Shown here: positions 14,780 to 22,552 of the stretch, in pieces
Layout: the number at the start of each line of letters is the position of its first letter
Numbering within the stretch: position 1 is the first letter of the stretch
NCBI GenBank assembly: GCA_050729835.1
Contig: JBOHLS010000031.1
Location: forward strand, 1-27,373
From: REEB95 sp050729835
Lineage (GTDB): Bacteria > Pseudomonadota > Alphaproteobacteria > ATCC43930 > CGMCC-115725
Reading direction: 5' to 3'
Length of the DNA: 27,373 bases
Translations under genes and position numbers: made by a program
Notes under the pieces: generated by a model
Seen by the model: only the letters and a program-made list of their open reading frames with translations
What the model was told of the DNA's origin: nothing
Database searches by the model: none

Positions 14780-15664
14780 TCACGCCGCGCGCTGGGCGAA
14801 GGCTTCGGACATGGTCGCGCCGACCAGATGGGCGCTGGGCGCGATGACGACGCCGACGTCTTGCAGCGCCTTGACCTTGCTGTCGACGTCGTCGGATGCC
14901 TGGGCCGTCAAGGCACCGGCGTGACCCATGCGGCATTGCGGCGGCGCGGCGCGGCCGATGACCAGGGCCACCACCGGCTTCTTCAGGCCGTTTTCGCGGA
15001 TATAGCGCGCCGCCTCCTGCTCCTCGGTGCCGCCGATTTCGCCGACTAGCACGACGCCCTCGGTCTGCGGGTCTTTGAAGAACAGGTCGAGGCACTCGGT
15101 GAAGCCGATGCCATGGACCGGGTCGCCGCCGATGCCAATCGTCGTCGACTGCCCGAGGCCGGCGCCGGTGAGTTGGCTGACGACTTCGCTGGTCAACGAC
15201 GCCGAGCGCGACGCCACCCCGATCGGACCGCGACGGGCGCGATCCGTCGCCATGACGCCGATCTTGCAGATTTCGGGCGCCAGCACGCCTTGCGAATTCG
15301 GGCCGATGAGCCGCGTGCGGGAGCCGACCAGCGCCTCGCGCACGCGCACCATGTCGAGCACCGGAACCCGCTCGGTGACGACGACGACCAGCGGCATTTC
15401 CGCTTCGATGGCCTCGAGCATCGCGGCGCCGGCGTTGGCCGGCGGGACGAAGACGATGCTGGCGTTGGCGCCGGTCGCCTTTTTCGCCTCGGCGACGGTG
15501 ACGAAGACCGGCGCGCCCAGATGCGTGAGGCCGCCCTTGCCCGGCGTGACGCCGGCGACGACGCGGGTGCCATACTGGATCATGCGGTCGGTATGATAGG
15601 TGCCGGCCCAGCCGGTCATGCCCTGGCACAAGAGCCGGGTTTCGTGATCGATCAGGGCCGTCAT
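14780..15664 (-). CDS. mtkB: malate-CoA ligase-like alpha subunit (SucD/MtkB family)
   Basis: A 294-residue protein of the succinyl-CoA synthetase alpha family. Its CoA-binding domain carries CQGMTGWAGTYHTDRMI, YGTRVVAGVTPGKGG and GPNSQGVL. The ligase domain has GIGGDP and the phospho-histidine motif MGHAGAL (His248), with Glu209 in VGEIGG. The protein is thus catalytically complete. Malate thiokinase (Mtk) makes malyl-CoA in the serine cycle; the neighbouring sgaA, glyA and hprA genes favour that over plain succinyl-CoA synthesis, but the alpha subunit alone cannot distinguish them. Its ATG shares a base with the mtkA stop (TGATG), giving coupled translation of the heteromer. Confidence 0.82.
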   Translation of the reverse strand: MTALIDHETRLLCQGMTGWAGTYHTDRMIQYGTRVVAGVTPGKGGLTHLGAPVFVTVAEAKKATGANASIVFVPPANAGAAMLEAIEAEMPLVVVVTERVPVLDMVRVREALVGSRTRLIGPNSQGVLAPEICKIGVMATDRARRGPIGVASRSASLTSEVVSQLTGAGLGQSTTIGIGGDPVHGIGFTECLDLFFKDPQTEGVVLVGEIGGTEEQEAARYIRENGLKKPVVALVIGRAAPPQCRMGHAGALTAQASDDVDSKVKALQDVGVVIAPSAHLVGATMSEAFAQRAA

Positions 15665-16833
15665 CACGCTTTCCCCTGGGCGATCGCCGTCGCGCGCGTC
15701 GCCGCCTGCCACATGTCGGTGCATTCGGTCTTCGGCAGATTGAAATTGGCGAGCCGCATGCGGGCGAAGTTCTCGTTGTTGCCGGTGATGCGCAGCACCA
15801 GCGGCACGATCCGCCCGCTGCGGCGAAAGGCGATCGCCAGGCCGTCGACGACCGTGTCGCAGGCCTGCATGCCGCCGCCATAGACGTTGACCAACAGGAC
15901 CTTGGCGCGCGGGTTGTCGAGGATCATGCCGACGCCGTGCGCGATGTCGAGGCTTTTCGCTGTGGTGCGGATGTCCATGAAATTCGCCGGCGCGCCGCCG
16001 GCCGCTTGGACCATGTCGAGCGTGGCCAAGCCCAGTCCGGCGCCGTTCACGACGATGCCGATATTGCCGTCCATCTGCACATAGTTGATCTGGTGGCGTT
16101 GCGCCTGAAGCTGGATCAGGTCGACCTCGTCCTCGTTGCGCAACTGGGCGGTTTCCGGATGGCGGAAGATCGCGTTGTCGTCGATGGCGACCTTGGCGTC
16201 GGCCACCACCAAATCGCCGGCTGCCGTCCGGATGAGAGGATTGATCTCAATCAGCGTGGCGTCGAGCTCGACGAAGGCGCGGTGCAGCCGGCCGATCAAC
16301 GCGCCGAATTTGTCCGCCGCATCGCCAGCAAGATCGAGCCGGCGGCAGAAATCGGCGACGTCGCCCGGACGGCGCTCGCCCGCGATGCCCAGCGGCAGGG
16401 TTTGATACCCCGGCGCGCCGGCGGCGAGATGCTGCTCGATGTCGGGCCGATGGGCGCCGGCGATCGCGGCGATCGTTCCCAAGGCCGGATCGACCCGGAG
16501 CGCGACGTAGAATTCCTGCGCGGCGACCACGCCCGCCTCGACCAGGACGCGCTTGACCACGTAACCGTTCGGGCCGGTCTGCGACGTCACCAGCTTGCGG
16601 CCGAGCAACTCGCTAGCTGCCGTTCGCGCGCCCGACGGCGACCGCACGGCGCGCACGCCGCCCGCGGCGGCACGATTGCCGGCGAGGATCTGCGCCTTGA
16701 CGAACAGGGATTCGGAGCCGATCTGGCGCGCCGCCGCCGCCGCTTCGTCGGGTGTCAGCGCGATTTGGCCCGGAGGAGCATCGACCCCATACCGACGGAG
16801 GAGATCCTTGGCTTGGAATTCGTGCAGCTGCAT
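15664..16833 (-). CDS. mtkA: malate-CoA ligase-like beta subunit (SucC/MtkA family), divergent
   Basis: A 389-residue ATP-grasp subunit with AAGGAG six bases before ATG 16833. The N-terminus MQLHEFQAKDLLRRYGVDAP is standard for SucC/MtkA, as are VKAQILAG, LIEINPL and NGAGLGLATLDMV. Two loops differ from the family. NFLDVGGGA is replaced by NFMDIRTTAKS (about 284-294), and VNIFGGIVRCD by VNVYGGGMQACD (315-326), one residue longer. In succinyl-CoA synthetase this second region helps hold the dicarboxylate, so the acid used may be neither succinate nor malate. The C-terminus (ENFARMRLANFNLPKTECTD) is also unusual. Malate is the best guess from the serine-cycle context; citrate- or glycolate-type acids cannot be excluded. 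Confidence 0.78.
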   Translation of the reverse strand: MQLHEFQAKDLLRRYGVDAPPGQIALTPDEAAAAARQIGSESLFVKAQILAGNRAAAGGVRAVRSPSGARTAASELLGRKLVTSQTGPNGYVVKRVLVEAGVVAAQEFYVALRVDPALGTIAAIAGAHRPDIEQHLAAGAPGYQTLPLGIAGERRPGDVADFCRRLDLAGDAADKFGALIGRLHRAFVELDATLIEINPLIRTAAGDLVVADAKVAIDDNAIFRHPETAQLRNEDEVDLIQLQAQRHQINYVQMDGNIGIVVNGAGLGLATLDMVQAAGGAPANFMDIRTTAKSLDIAHGVGMILDNPRAKVLLVNVYGGGMQACDTVVDGLAIAFRRSGRIVPLVLRITGNNENFARMRLANFNLPKTECTDMWQAATRATAIAQGKA

Positions 16834-16886
16834 GTGTGCTCCTTCCCGGCAGCGTCTTCGGCTTTCGGCGCTCCTTCGCCGACCGT

Positions 16887-17873
16887 TCAGCTACCCACGA
16901 CGTTGGTCGGCTGGCCGGCGTGGAAATTCTCGATGTGGCTCACGACCTGATTCCACAGCACCTGCATCGCCTCGTCGCTGGCCCAGCTGACGTGCGGGGT
17001 CACGATGACGTTCGGCCGGCCGAGGATCGACATGAACGGGTGATCCGGGCGCGGCGGCTCCGACGTCAGGCAATCGAAGCCGATGCCGGAAAGCAGTCCC
17101 TCGTCCAGCGCCTGGACGACGTCGGCTTCGACCACGAGACCGCCGCGCGCCGTGTTGATCAGCAGCGGCCGTTTCTTCATTTTGCGGAACTCCGGCATGC
17201 CGAGCATGTTGCGCGTGTTCGGCGTCAGCGGGCAGTGCAGGGTGATGATGTCGCTGGTCGCGAGCACCTCTTCGAAGGGAGTGTAAAGCGGCCCGAGGCC
17301 CTGCACGCCCTTGTGGGCGGCGAAAAGGGTCTTCATGCCGAACACCTGACCGAGGCGCGCGACCGATTGGCCGATGATGCCTTCGCCCATAATGCCGAGC
17401 GTGCTGCCGGCCAGCTCGTGGATCGGATGATTGAAGAAGCAGAACTGCCCGGCTTTCTGCCACTCGCCGTTGATGACGTCCTGGCGGAACCCGACGATCC
17501 CCCGACGCAGCGCAAGGATCAGCGCGAAGGCGTGCTCGGCGACCGTATTGATCGCATAACCGCGGACGTTGGAGACGACGATGCCGCGCTCGCGGCAGGC
17601 CGCGACGTCGACAACGTCATAGCCGGTTGCCGCGATGGCGATCATCTTCAGCTTCGGCAGCTTGGCGAGGTCGTGCGCGCGGATCGGCGCCTTGTTGGTG
17701 ACGGCGATCGTGGCGCGCGCTAGCCGCTCGGCGACCTGATCCGGCACGCTGGCGCCATATTCGACCCATTCGTGATCGAAGCGCGGGCGGGTCACGCGGA
17801 CGGCCGGACCCATCGTGTTGCGGTCGAGAAAGACGATGCTCAGCGGCGGATTGAGCGCGGTATCGGGCGACAT
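16887..17873 (-). CDS. hprA: D-2-hydroxyacid dehydrogenase, probable hydroxypyruvate reductase
   Basis: A 328-residue protein from ATG 17873, five bases after the preceding stop. The same frame runs far upstream, but only as a shadow of the neighbouring gene. IVFLDRNTMGP opens the catalytic domain. The NAD(P)-binding fold shows GIMGEGIIGQSVARLG (GxGxxG). Catalytic residues are present: Arg in NTARGGLVVE, Glu in LTSEPPRPDHP and His in VTPHVSWAS. AGQFCFFNHPIHELAGSTLG is characteristic of the serine-cycle hydroxypyruvate reductases. The enzyme would reduce hydroxypyruvate, the product of SgaA, to D-glycerate, and may also reduce glyoxylate. The ribosome-binding site is poor (AGGGGG abutting the start), so translation may depend on coupling. 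Confidence 0.87.
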   Translation of the reverse strand: MSPDTALNPPLSIVFLDRNTMGPAVRVTRPRFDHEWVEYGASVPDQVAERLARATIAVTNKAPIRAHDLAKLPKLKMIAIAATGYDVVDVAACRERGIVVSNVRGYAINTVAEHAFALILALRRGIVGFRQDVINGEWQKAGQFCFFNHPIHELAGSTLGIMGEGIIGQSVARLGQVFGMKTLFAAHKGVQGLGPLYTPFEEVLATSDIITLHCPLTPNTRNMLGMPEFRKMKKRPLLINTARGGLVVEADVVQALDEGLLSGIGFDCLTSEPPRPDHPFMSILGRPNVIVTPHVSWASDEAMQVLWNQVVSHIENFHAGQPTNVVGS

Positions 17874-17878
17874 GCCCC

Positions 17879-18910
17879 CTATGTTCCGACCATTCGGGGT
17901 GGTTGCGCAACCTCCGCGGCGGGCGGCCGGAACGCCGGGTAAATCGCCAGCGAGCGGCCGAGCTGCTGCACCAACCCCAGCACGACGTCGATATAGGGCG
18001 TCTGCACATCGACCAGGCGGCCCATCTCCTGGACCGCAGTCAGCAAGGCGTCGATTTCGAGCGGCCGCCCGCCTTCGAGATCCTGCAGCATCGAGGTGCG
18101 ATGGGCGCCGACACGCGCGGCGCCGTTGATGCGCCGTTCGATGTCGACGCGGAACGACGCGCCAAACCGCGTCGCGATGTCCTCCGCCTCGGACATCATC
18201 CGCACCGACAGGGCGCGCAGATCCGGCTGCGTCGCGACGATATCGAGCGTCGACCGGGTCAGCGCGCTGATCGGGTTGAAGCACAGATTGCCCCACAGTT
18301 TGAGCCAAAGCTCGCTGCGGATGTCCTCGAGCACCGGCGCGTCGAAGCCGCCGGCGACGAACACGCGAGAAAGCGTGCGGCAGCGCTCGGAGACAGTCCC
18401 GTCCGGCTCGCCGAGCGAGAACTTGTTGCCGTAGGTGTGACGCACGATTCCGGGGCTGACGATGTCGGTGGCCGGATAGACCACGCAACCGATCGCGCGC
18501 TCCGGCCCGATCGCGTTCCATTGCCGGTTGCCGGGATCGACGCTCTGCAGGCGCACGCCGCCGAAGCCGTCGAGGCCGTAGCCGTACCACCAGGGCACGC
18601 CGTTCTGGCAGGTGACCACCGCCGTGTGCTTGTTGAAGAGCACCCGCGTCTGCTCGGCGGTCTCCCAGGCTTGATGCGCCTTGAGGCAAACGATGACGTA
18701 ATCCTGCGGCCCGAGCGTCGCAGGATCGTTGGTGGCGATCGGGTGGCAGACTTTCTCTTCGCCCTTGATCAGCAGCTTCAACCCGTGCTGCTGAATCTTG
18801 GCGAGATGCGGGCCGCGCGCGACCAGCGACAGCTCGACCTCGTCGACCGTGCTCAATCCGGCGGCGAGATACCCGCCGATGGCGCCCGCGCCATAGATGC
18901 AGATCCGCAT
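17879..18910 (-). CDS. ketopantoate reductase (PanE/ApbA)-family NAD(P)-dependent oxidoreductase
   Basis: A 343-residue protein with start ATG 18910 and GGAGG four bases before. The N-terminal Rossmann segment is MRICIYGAGAIGGYLAAGLS (GxGxxG). Downstream are VIVCLKAHQ, CQNGVPWWYGYG and the C-terminal helical domain with KLWGNLCFNPISALTRST, which contains the Lys/Asn pair typical of the ketopantoate reductase fold, then the EIDALLTAVQEMG block. True PanE acts in pantothenate synthesis; operon-embedded paralogues often reduce other 2-oxoacids. Placement between sgaA and hprA suggests action on a serine-cycle 2-oxo acid or semialdehyde (hydroxypyruvate, glyoxylate or tartronate semialdehyde). 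This is inference. The NGVPWWYG motif is typical of a subgroup not involved in pantothenate. Confidence 0.82.
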   Translation of the reverse strand: MRICIYGAGAIGGYLAAGLSTVDEVELSLVARGPHLAKIQQHGLKLLIKGEEKVCHPIATNDPATLGPQDYVIVCLKAHQAWETAEQTRVLFNKHTAVVTCQNGVPWWYGYGLDGFGGVRLQSVDPGNRQWNAIGPERAIGCVVYPATDIVSPGIVRHTYGNKFSLGEPDGTVSERCRTLSRVFVAGGFDAPVLEDIRSELWLKLWGNLCFNPISALTRSTLDIVATQPDLRALSVRMMSEAEDIATRFGASFRVDIERRINGAARVGAHRTSMLQDLEGGRPLEIDALLTAVQEMGRLVDVQTPYIDVVLGLVQQLGRSLAIYPAFRPPAAEVAQPPRMVGT

Positions 18911-18930
18911 TGCCCCTCCGGCTTCGGATC

Positions 18931-20124
18931 TCAGGCGACTTTGCCTAGCTTGAGCTTCGGCGCCGTCGCGCGGATGTATTCCTCGGCCGCGGCGACGCCG
19001 GAGCCAGCTTCGACCTGGATGCCGACATCGCGCAGCGCCATCTCGGTCCCGGCGAGCGCCTGCAGCACCATGATCTCGTTGACGTGGCCGAGATGGCCGA
19101 TACGGAAGACGCGGCCGGCGACCTTCGACAGGCCGGTGCCGAGCGACATGTGATAGCGGTGATACGCGGTCTTGACCACGTCGTCGCTGTTGAAGGTCTT
19201 GGGCACGCATACCGCCGACACCGTGTCGGAGTACCACTTCGGCTCCTTGGCACAGAGCGTCAGGCCCCAGGCCGTGACGCCGCGCCGGACGCTTTCCGCC
19301 AGCCGATGGTGCCGGGCGAAGACGTTGTCCAGGCCTTCGGCGAAGAGCATGTCGAGCGACGCGCGCAAGCCGCGCAGCAGGGTGGTCGCCGGCGTGTAGG
19401 GAAAATAGCCGTCCTTGTTGGTCTTGATCATGTCGGAGTAATCGAAGAAGCAGCGCGGCAACTGTGCCTTCTTGTGGGTCTCGAGCGCCTTCGGGCTGAC
19501 CGCGACGATGGCGAGGCCGGGCGGCAGCATGAAGCCCTTTTGCGAGCCTGATACGACGATGTCGGCGCCCCACTCGTCCATGCGGAAATCGATGCTGGCG
19601 ATCGAGCTCACGCCGTCGACGAAGAGCAGCGCCGGGTGTTTGGCGGCGTCGAGCGCCTTGCGGATGCCGGCGACGTCGCTGGTGACGCCGGTCGCGGTCT
19701 CATTGTGGCAGACCAGCACCGCCTTGATCTTGTGCGCCTTGTCCGCCTCGAGCCGCTGCTGATATTCCTCGACCGGCGCGCCTTCGCCCCATTCGGTGTC
19801 GATGACGTCGACCGCCAGGCCGTGACGCCGGCACATATCCGCCCAAAGGTGGGAAAACTGTCCGAAGACCGCGACCAGCACGCCGTCGCCCGGCGCCAGG
19901 GTGTTGGAAATCGCCGATTCCCAGCCGCCGGTGCCCGAGCTCGGGAAGACGAAGACCTGACCCTTCTCGGTCTTGAAGACCTTCTTCAGGTCCTGGAACA
20001 GCGGCAGCGTGAAGGCCGGAAAATCGGGCGCGCGATGATCCTCGAGTGGCACGTCCATCGCCTGGCGAATGCCAAACGGCAGGTTCGTCGGACCCGGAAT
20101 GAAAAGACCGTGGAAACCTGACAT
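18931..20124 (-). CDS. sgaA: serine-glyoxylate aminotransferase
   Basis: A 397-residue class-V PLP aminotransferase. The start is ATG 20124, five bases after AGGAGG; the adjacent GTG 20127 is too close to the site. Blocks include LFIPGPTNLPFGIRQAM, VFPSSGTGGWESAISNTLAP, VDGVSSIASIDFRMDEWGAD and the Schiff-base Lys in SGSQKGFMLPPG, then FDYSDMIKTNKDGYFPYTPA, all characteristic of SgaA. It transfers the serine amino group to glyoxylate, giving hydroxypyruvate and glycine. Glycine goes to GlyA (upstream gene, 60-base gap) and hydroxypyruvate to HprA. This is the core reaction that marks the operon as serine-cycle or photorespiration-like. Length is normal for the family. Confidence 0.93.
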   Translation of the reverse strand: MSGFHGLFIPGPTNLPFGIRQAMDVPLEDHRAPDFPAFTLPLFQDLKKVFKTEKGQVFVFPSSGTGGWESAISNTLAPGDGVLVAVFGQFSHLWADMCRRHGLAVDVIDTEWGEGAPVEEYQQRLEADKAHKIKAVLVCHNETATGVTSDVAGIRKALDAAKHPALLFVDGVSSIASIDFRMDEWGADIVVSGSQKGFMLPPGLAIVAVSPKALETHKKAQLPRCFFDYSDMIKTNKDGYFPYTPATTLLRGLRASLDMLFAEGLDNVFARHHRLAESVRRGVTAWGLTLCAKEPKWYSDTVSAVCVPKTFNSDDVVKTAYHRYHMSLGTGLSKVAGRVFRIGHLGHVNEIMVLQALAGTEMALRDVGIQVEAGSGVAAAEEYIRATAPKLKLGKVA

Positions 20125-20184
20125 CACTTCCTCCTTAATTTCGCTCGCACACCCGCAGTCGATGAAAAGGCACTCGTCGCCACA

Positions 20185-21489
20185 TCAGTAGATCGGGAAC
20201 CGCTCGCACAGCTTGATCGCCTGCTCCTTGGCGCGCGCCTCGACGGCCGCGTTGCCGGCTTCGCCGTTGGCGGCGAGACCGTCGAGCACCTCGGCGATCA
20301 TCCGGCCGACGTCGCGGAACTCGGCGATGCCGAAGCCGCGCGTCGTGCCCGCGGCGGCACCGAGCCGGATGCCCGAGGTGACCGTCGGCTTCTCGGGATC
20401 GAACGGCACGCCGTTCTTGTTGCAGGTGATATGCGCGCGCCCGAGGCTCTTCTCGGCGACGTTGCCGGTGAGCTTCTTCGGCCGCAGATCGACCAGGATC
20501 AGATGCGTGTCGGTGCCACCGGCGACGAGATCGTAGCCGGCGCTGCGCAACACCTCGCCCATGGCGCGGCAATTCTCGATGACGGCACGGGCGTAATCCT
20601 TGAACGCCGGCCGCAACGCCTCGCCGAAGGCAACCGCCTTGGCGGCGACGATGTGCATCAGCGGGCCGCCTTGCAGCCCGGGGAACACCGCCGAATCGAT
20701 CTTCTTGGCGATGGCCTCGTCGTTGGTCAGCACCATGCCGCCGCGCGGGCCGCGCAGCGTCTTATGCGTCGTCGTGGTGACGACATGAGCGTGCGCCAGC
20801 GGATTGGGGTGCGTGCCGCCGGCGACCAGCCCCGCGAAATGCGCCATGTCGACCATGAGGAAGGCGCCGACTTCGTCGGCCACCTTGCGGAACGCGGCGA
20901 AATCGATGACGCGCGGATAGGCCGAACCGCCGGCGATGATGATCTTCGGCTTGTGCTCGCGCGCCAGCCGCGCGACCTCGTCCATGTCGATGCGTTGATC
21001 CTCACGGCGGACGCCGTAATGCACGGCGTGGAACCATTTGCCGGACAGGTTGGGCGGCGCGCCGTGCGTCAGGTGACCGCCGGCCGCGAGCGACAGACCG
21101 AGAATGGTGTCGCCCGGCTTGGCGAGCGCGAGCAGCACCGCCTGGTTGGCCTGGCTGCCGGAACTCGGCTGGACGTTAGCGAAACGGCAATCGAAAAGCC
21201 GCTTGGCGCGTTCGATCGCCAGGGTCTCCACCTCGTCGACATACTGACAGCCGCCGTAATAGCGCCGGCCGGGATAGCCTTCGGCGTATTTGTTGGTGAG
21301 CGGCGAGCCGGCGGCCTCGAGCACGGCGCGGCTGACGATATTTTCGGAAGCGATGAGCTCGATCTCGAACCGCTGACGCCCGATCTCGCGATTGATCGCG
21401 GCGGCAACGTCGGGATCAGCCTCGCCGACACCCGCCGAGAAGAATGTGCCCCAGTCGCGACTCGCCATATTTTCCGCCGTCAGCGGCAT
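20185..21489 (-). CDS. glyA: serine hydroxymethyltransferase
   Basis: A 434-residue protein from ATG 21489 (MPLTAENMASRDWGTFF); the longer TTG form at 21504 is unlikely, and an ATG at MASRDW is a second choice. It has the SHMT hallmarks FEIELIASENIVSRAVLEA, NKYAEGYPGRRYYGG, PSSGSQANQAVL, and the PLP Lys in THKTLRGPRGGM, followed by FPGLQGGPLMHIVAAKAVAF. It interconverts glycine plus methylene-tetrahydrofolate and serine, the entry of C1 units into the serine cycle. As the first gene of the long unit it is probably set by the divergent IclR regulator. A housekeeping glyA may exist elsewhere; this copy looks pathway-specific. Confidence 0.95.
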   Translation of the reverse strand: MPLTAENMASRDWGTFFSAGVGEADPDVAAAINREIGRQRFEIELIASENIVSRAVLEAAGSPLTNKYAEGYPGRRYYGGCQYVDEVETLAIERAKRLFDCRFANVQPSSGSQANQAVLLALAKPGDTILGLSLAAGGHLTHGAPPNLSGKWFHAVHYGVRREDQRIDMDEVARLAREHKPKIIIAGGSAYPRVIDFAAFRKVADEVGAFLMVDMAHFAGLVAGGTHPNPLAHAHVVTTTTHKTLRGPRGGMVLTNDEAIAKKIDSAVFPGLQGGPLMHIVAAKAVAFGEALRPAFKDYARAVIENCRAMGEVLRSAGYDLVAGGTDTHLILVDLRPKKLTGNVAEKSLGRAHITCNKNGVPFDPEKPTVTSGIRLGAAAGTTRGFGIAEFRDVGRMIAEVLDGLAANGEAGNAAVEARAKEQAIKLCERFPIY

Positions 21490-21548
21490 CGCCCTACCCC
21501 GCAATCAAGCCCTGGTGTACCGGATACCACTGTCCATGGATGGGTCAC

Positions 21549-21567
21549 AATGGAAATGTTTTCCATT
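21549..21567. promoter_or_regulatory. IclR-type operator in the divergent glyA / regulator promoter region
   Basis: AATGGAAATGTTTTCCATT is a perfect 8-bp inverted repeat with a TGT spacer. Its core TGGAAATGTTTTCCA matches the E. coli IclR box TGGAAATNATTTCCA at every defined position but one. It lies 59 bases upstream of glyA ATG and 112 bases upstream of the preferred regulator start, next to an A/T-rich patch (21575-21615) that probably holds the promoters. The divergent gene is an IclR-family protein. Match is seen directly; binding is inferred. Confidence 0.75.
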
Positions 21568-21679
21568 CCCTGTGATATTTTATTATCCGCTGTTACCCTT
21601 GCGAAAATACCATTATGCGGCGATAATGAGACATGATTCCGTCACAGACAATGCGGCAACCGGCCGCAGGAATCGGCTA

Positions 21680-22507
21680 ATGGCTGGGCGGCAACACGCG
21701 ACCATAACCCCGCCGGCCGAATTGCAATCGCTCGCGCCGCATCTCGGCGGCTCGGTCCAGGCGCTGGAGCGCGGACTGAAGCTGCTGGCCATCATCGCCG
21801 AGGCCGACGGACTGTCGCTGACCAGCCTGACGCAGCGCGCCGGCATCGCACCGTCGACCGCGCACCGGATTCTCGCCACGCTCAAAGCCAGCGGCTTCGT
21901 CCATTGCGACGACGTGCATGGCGTCTATCTGATCGGCGTGCAGGCCTTCCGCATCGGCAGCGCGTTCCTGCGCAACCGCAAGCTGACCGACGCCGGCCGC
22001 GGCGCCATGCGCCGATTGATGGAAGAGAGCGGCGAAACCGTGAACATGGGCATCGAGGATGACGGCTACGTCGTCTTCATCTCGCAAGCCGAAAGCCATC
22101 AATCGGTGCGCGCGTTCCATCGTCCGGGCTCGCGCAGCCTGCTGCACGCCTCGAGCATCGGCAAGGCGATCATGGCGGCGCTGACCGACGAAGCCGCGAT
22201 CGAGCGGCTGCACCGCAGCGGCATGCCGAAATTCACCGAGCACACGATCGTCGATCCCGAGGTCCTGCTCGCCGACTTGGCGCTGGTGCGGAAACGGGGA
22301 TGGGCCATCGACAACGAAGAGCGGGCCGAGGGCCTGCGCTGCGTCGGCGCGGCGGTCTACAACGAGCACGCCGAGGTCCTCGGCGCAATTTCGGTTTCCG
22401 GGCCGGTCGTGCGGATGACGGAAGAGCGCATCGGCGAGCTCGGGCCGATGGTCAGGCGAACCGCAGCCGACATCACCGCCCGCATCGGCGGCAAACTACC
22501 CGCGTAA
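21680..22507 (+). CDS. IclR-family transcriptional regulator
   Basis: The protein is 275 residues from ATG 21680, which has AGGA eight bases upstream; ATG 21626 would add 18 residues but lacks a ribosome-binding site. The winged helix lies at about residues 18-80 (SVQALERGLKLLAIIAEADG, then TSLTQRAGIAPSTAHRILAT). The IclR effector domain follows: FLRNRKLTDAGRGAMRRLME, ETVNMGIEDDGYVVFISQAE, RSLLHASSIGKAIMAAL, RGWAIDNEERAEGLRCVGAA and AISVSGPVVRMTEER. Such regulators sense small carboxylates; in the E. coli namesake, glyoxylate and pyruvate affect binding. Here it is divergent from a glyoxylate-consuming operon and faces an IclR-like box, so control of that operon and of itself is likely. Confidence 0.92.
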   Translation: MAGRQHATITPPAELQSLAPHLGGSVQALERGLKLLAIIAEADGLSLTSLTQRAGIAPSTAHRILATLKASGFVHCDDVHGVYLIGVQAFRIGSAFLRNRKLTDAGRGAMRRLMEESGETVNMGIEDDGYVVFISQAESHQSVRAFHRPGSRSLLHASSIGKAIMAALTDEAAIERLHRSGMPKFTEHTIVDPEVLLADLALVRKRGWAIDNEERAEGLRCVGAAVYNEHAEVLGAISVSGPVVRMTEERIGELGPMVRRTAADITARIGGKLPA

Positions 22508-22552
22508 AACCCGAAGCCACTCCGCCCAAGCGTCGCCGCCCGACGCGCGGCG

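Noticed and set aside
16887..18689. 600-codon version of the hydroxyacid dehydrogenase
   Set aside because: The N-terminal half overlaps the ketopantoate-reductase-like gene in another frame; the dehydrogenase family begins at the IVFLDR segment.
21490..21679. Possible glycine riboswitch ahead of glyA
   Set aside because: No glycine aptamer core blocks on the minus strand; the region holds an IclR-type dyad and A/T-rich promoter sequence instead.
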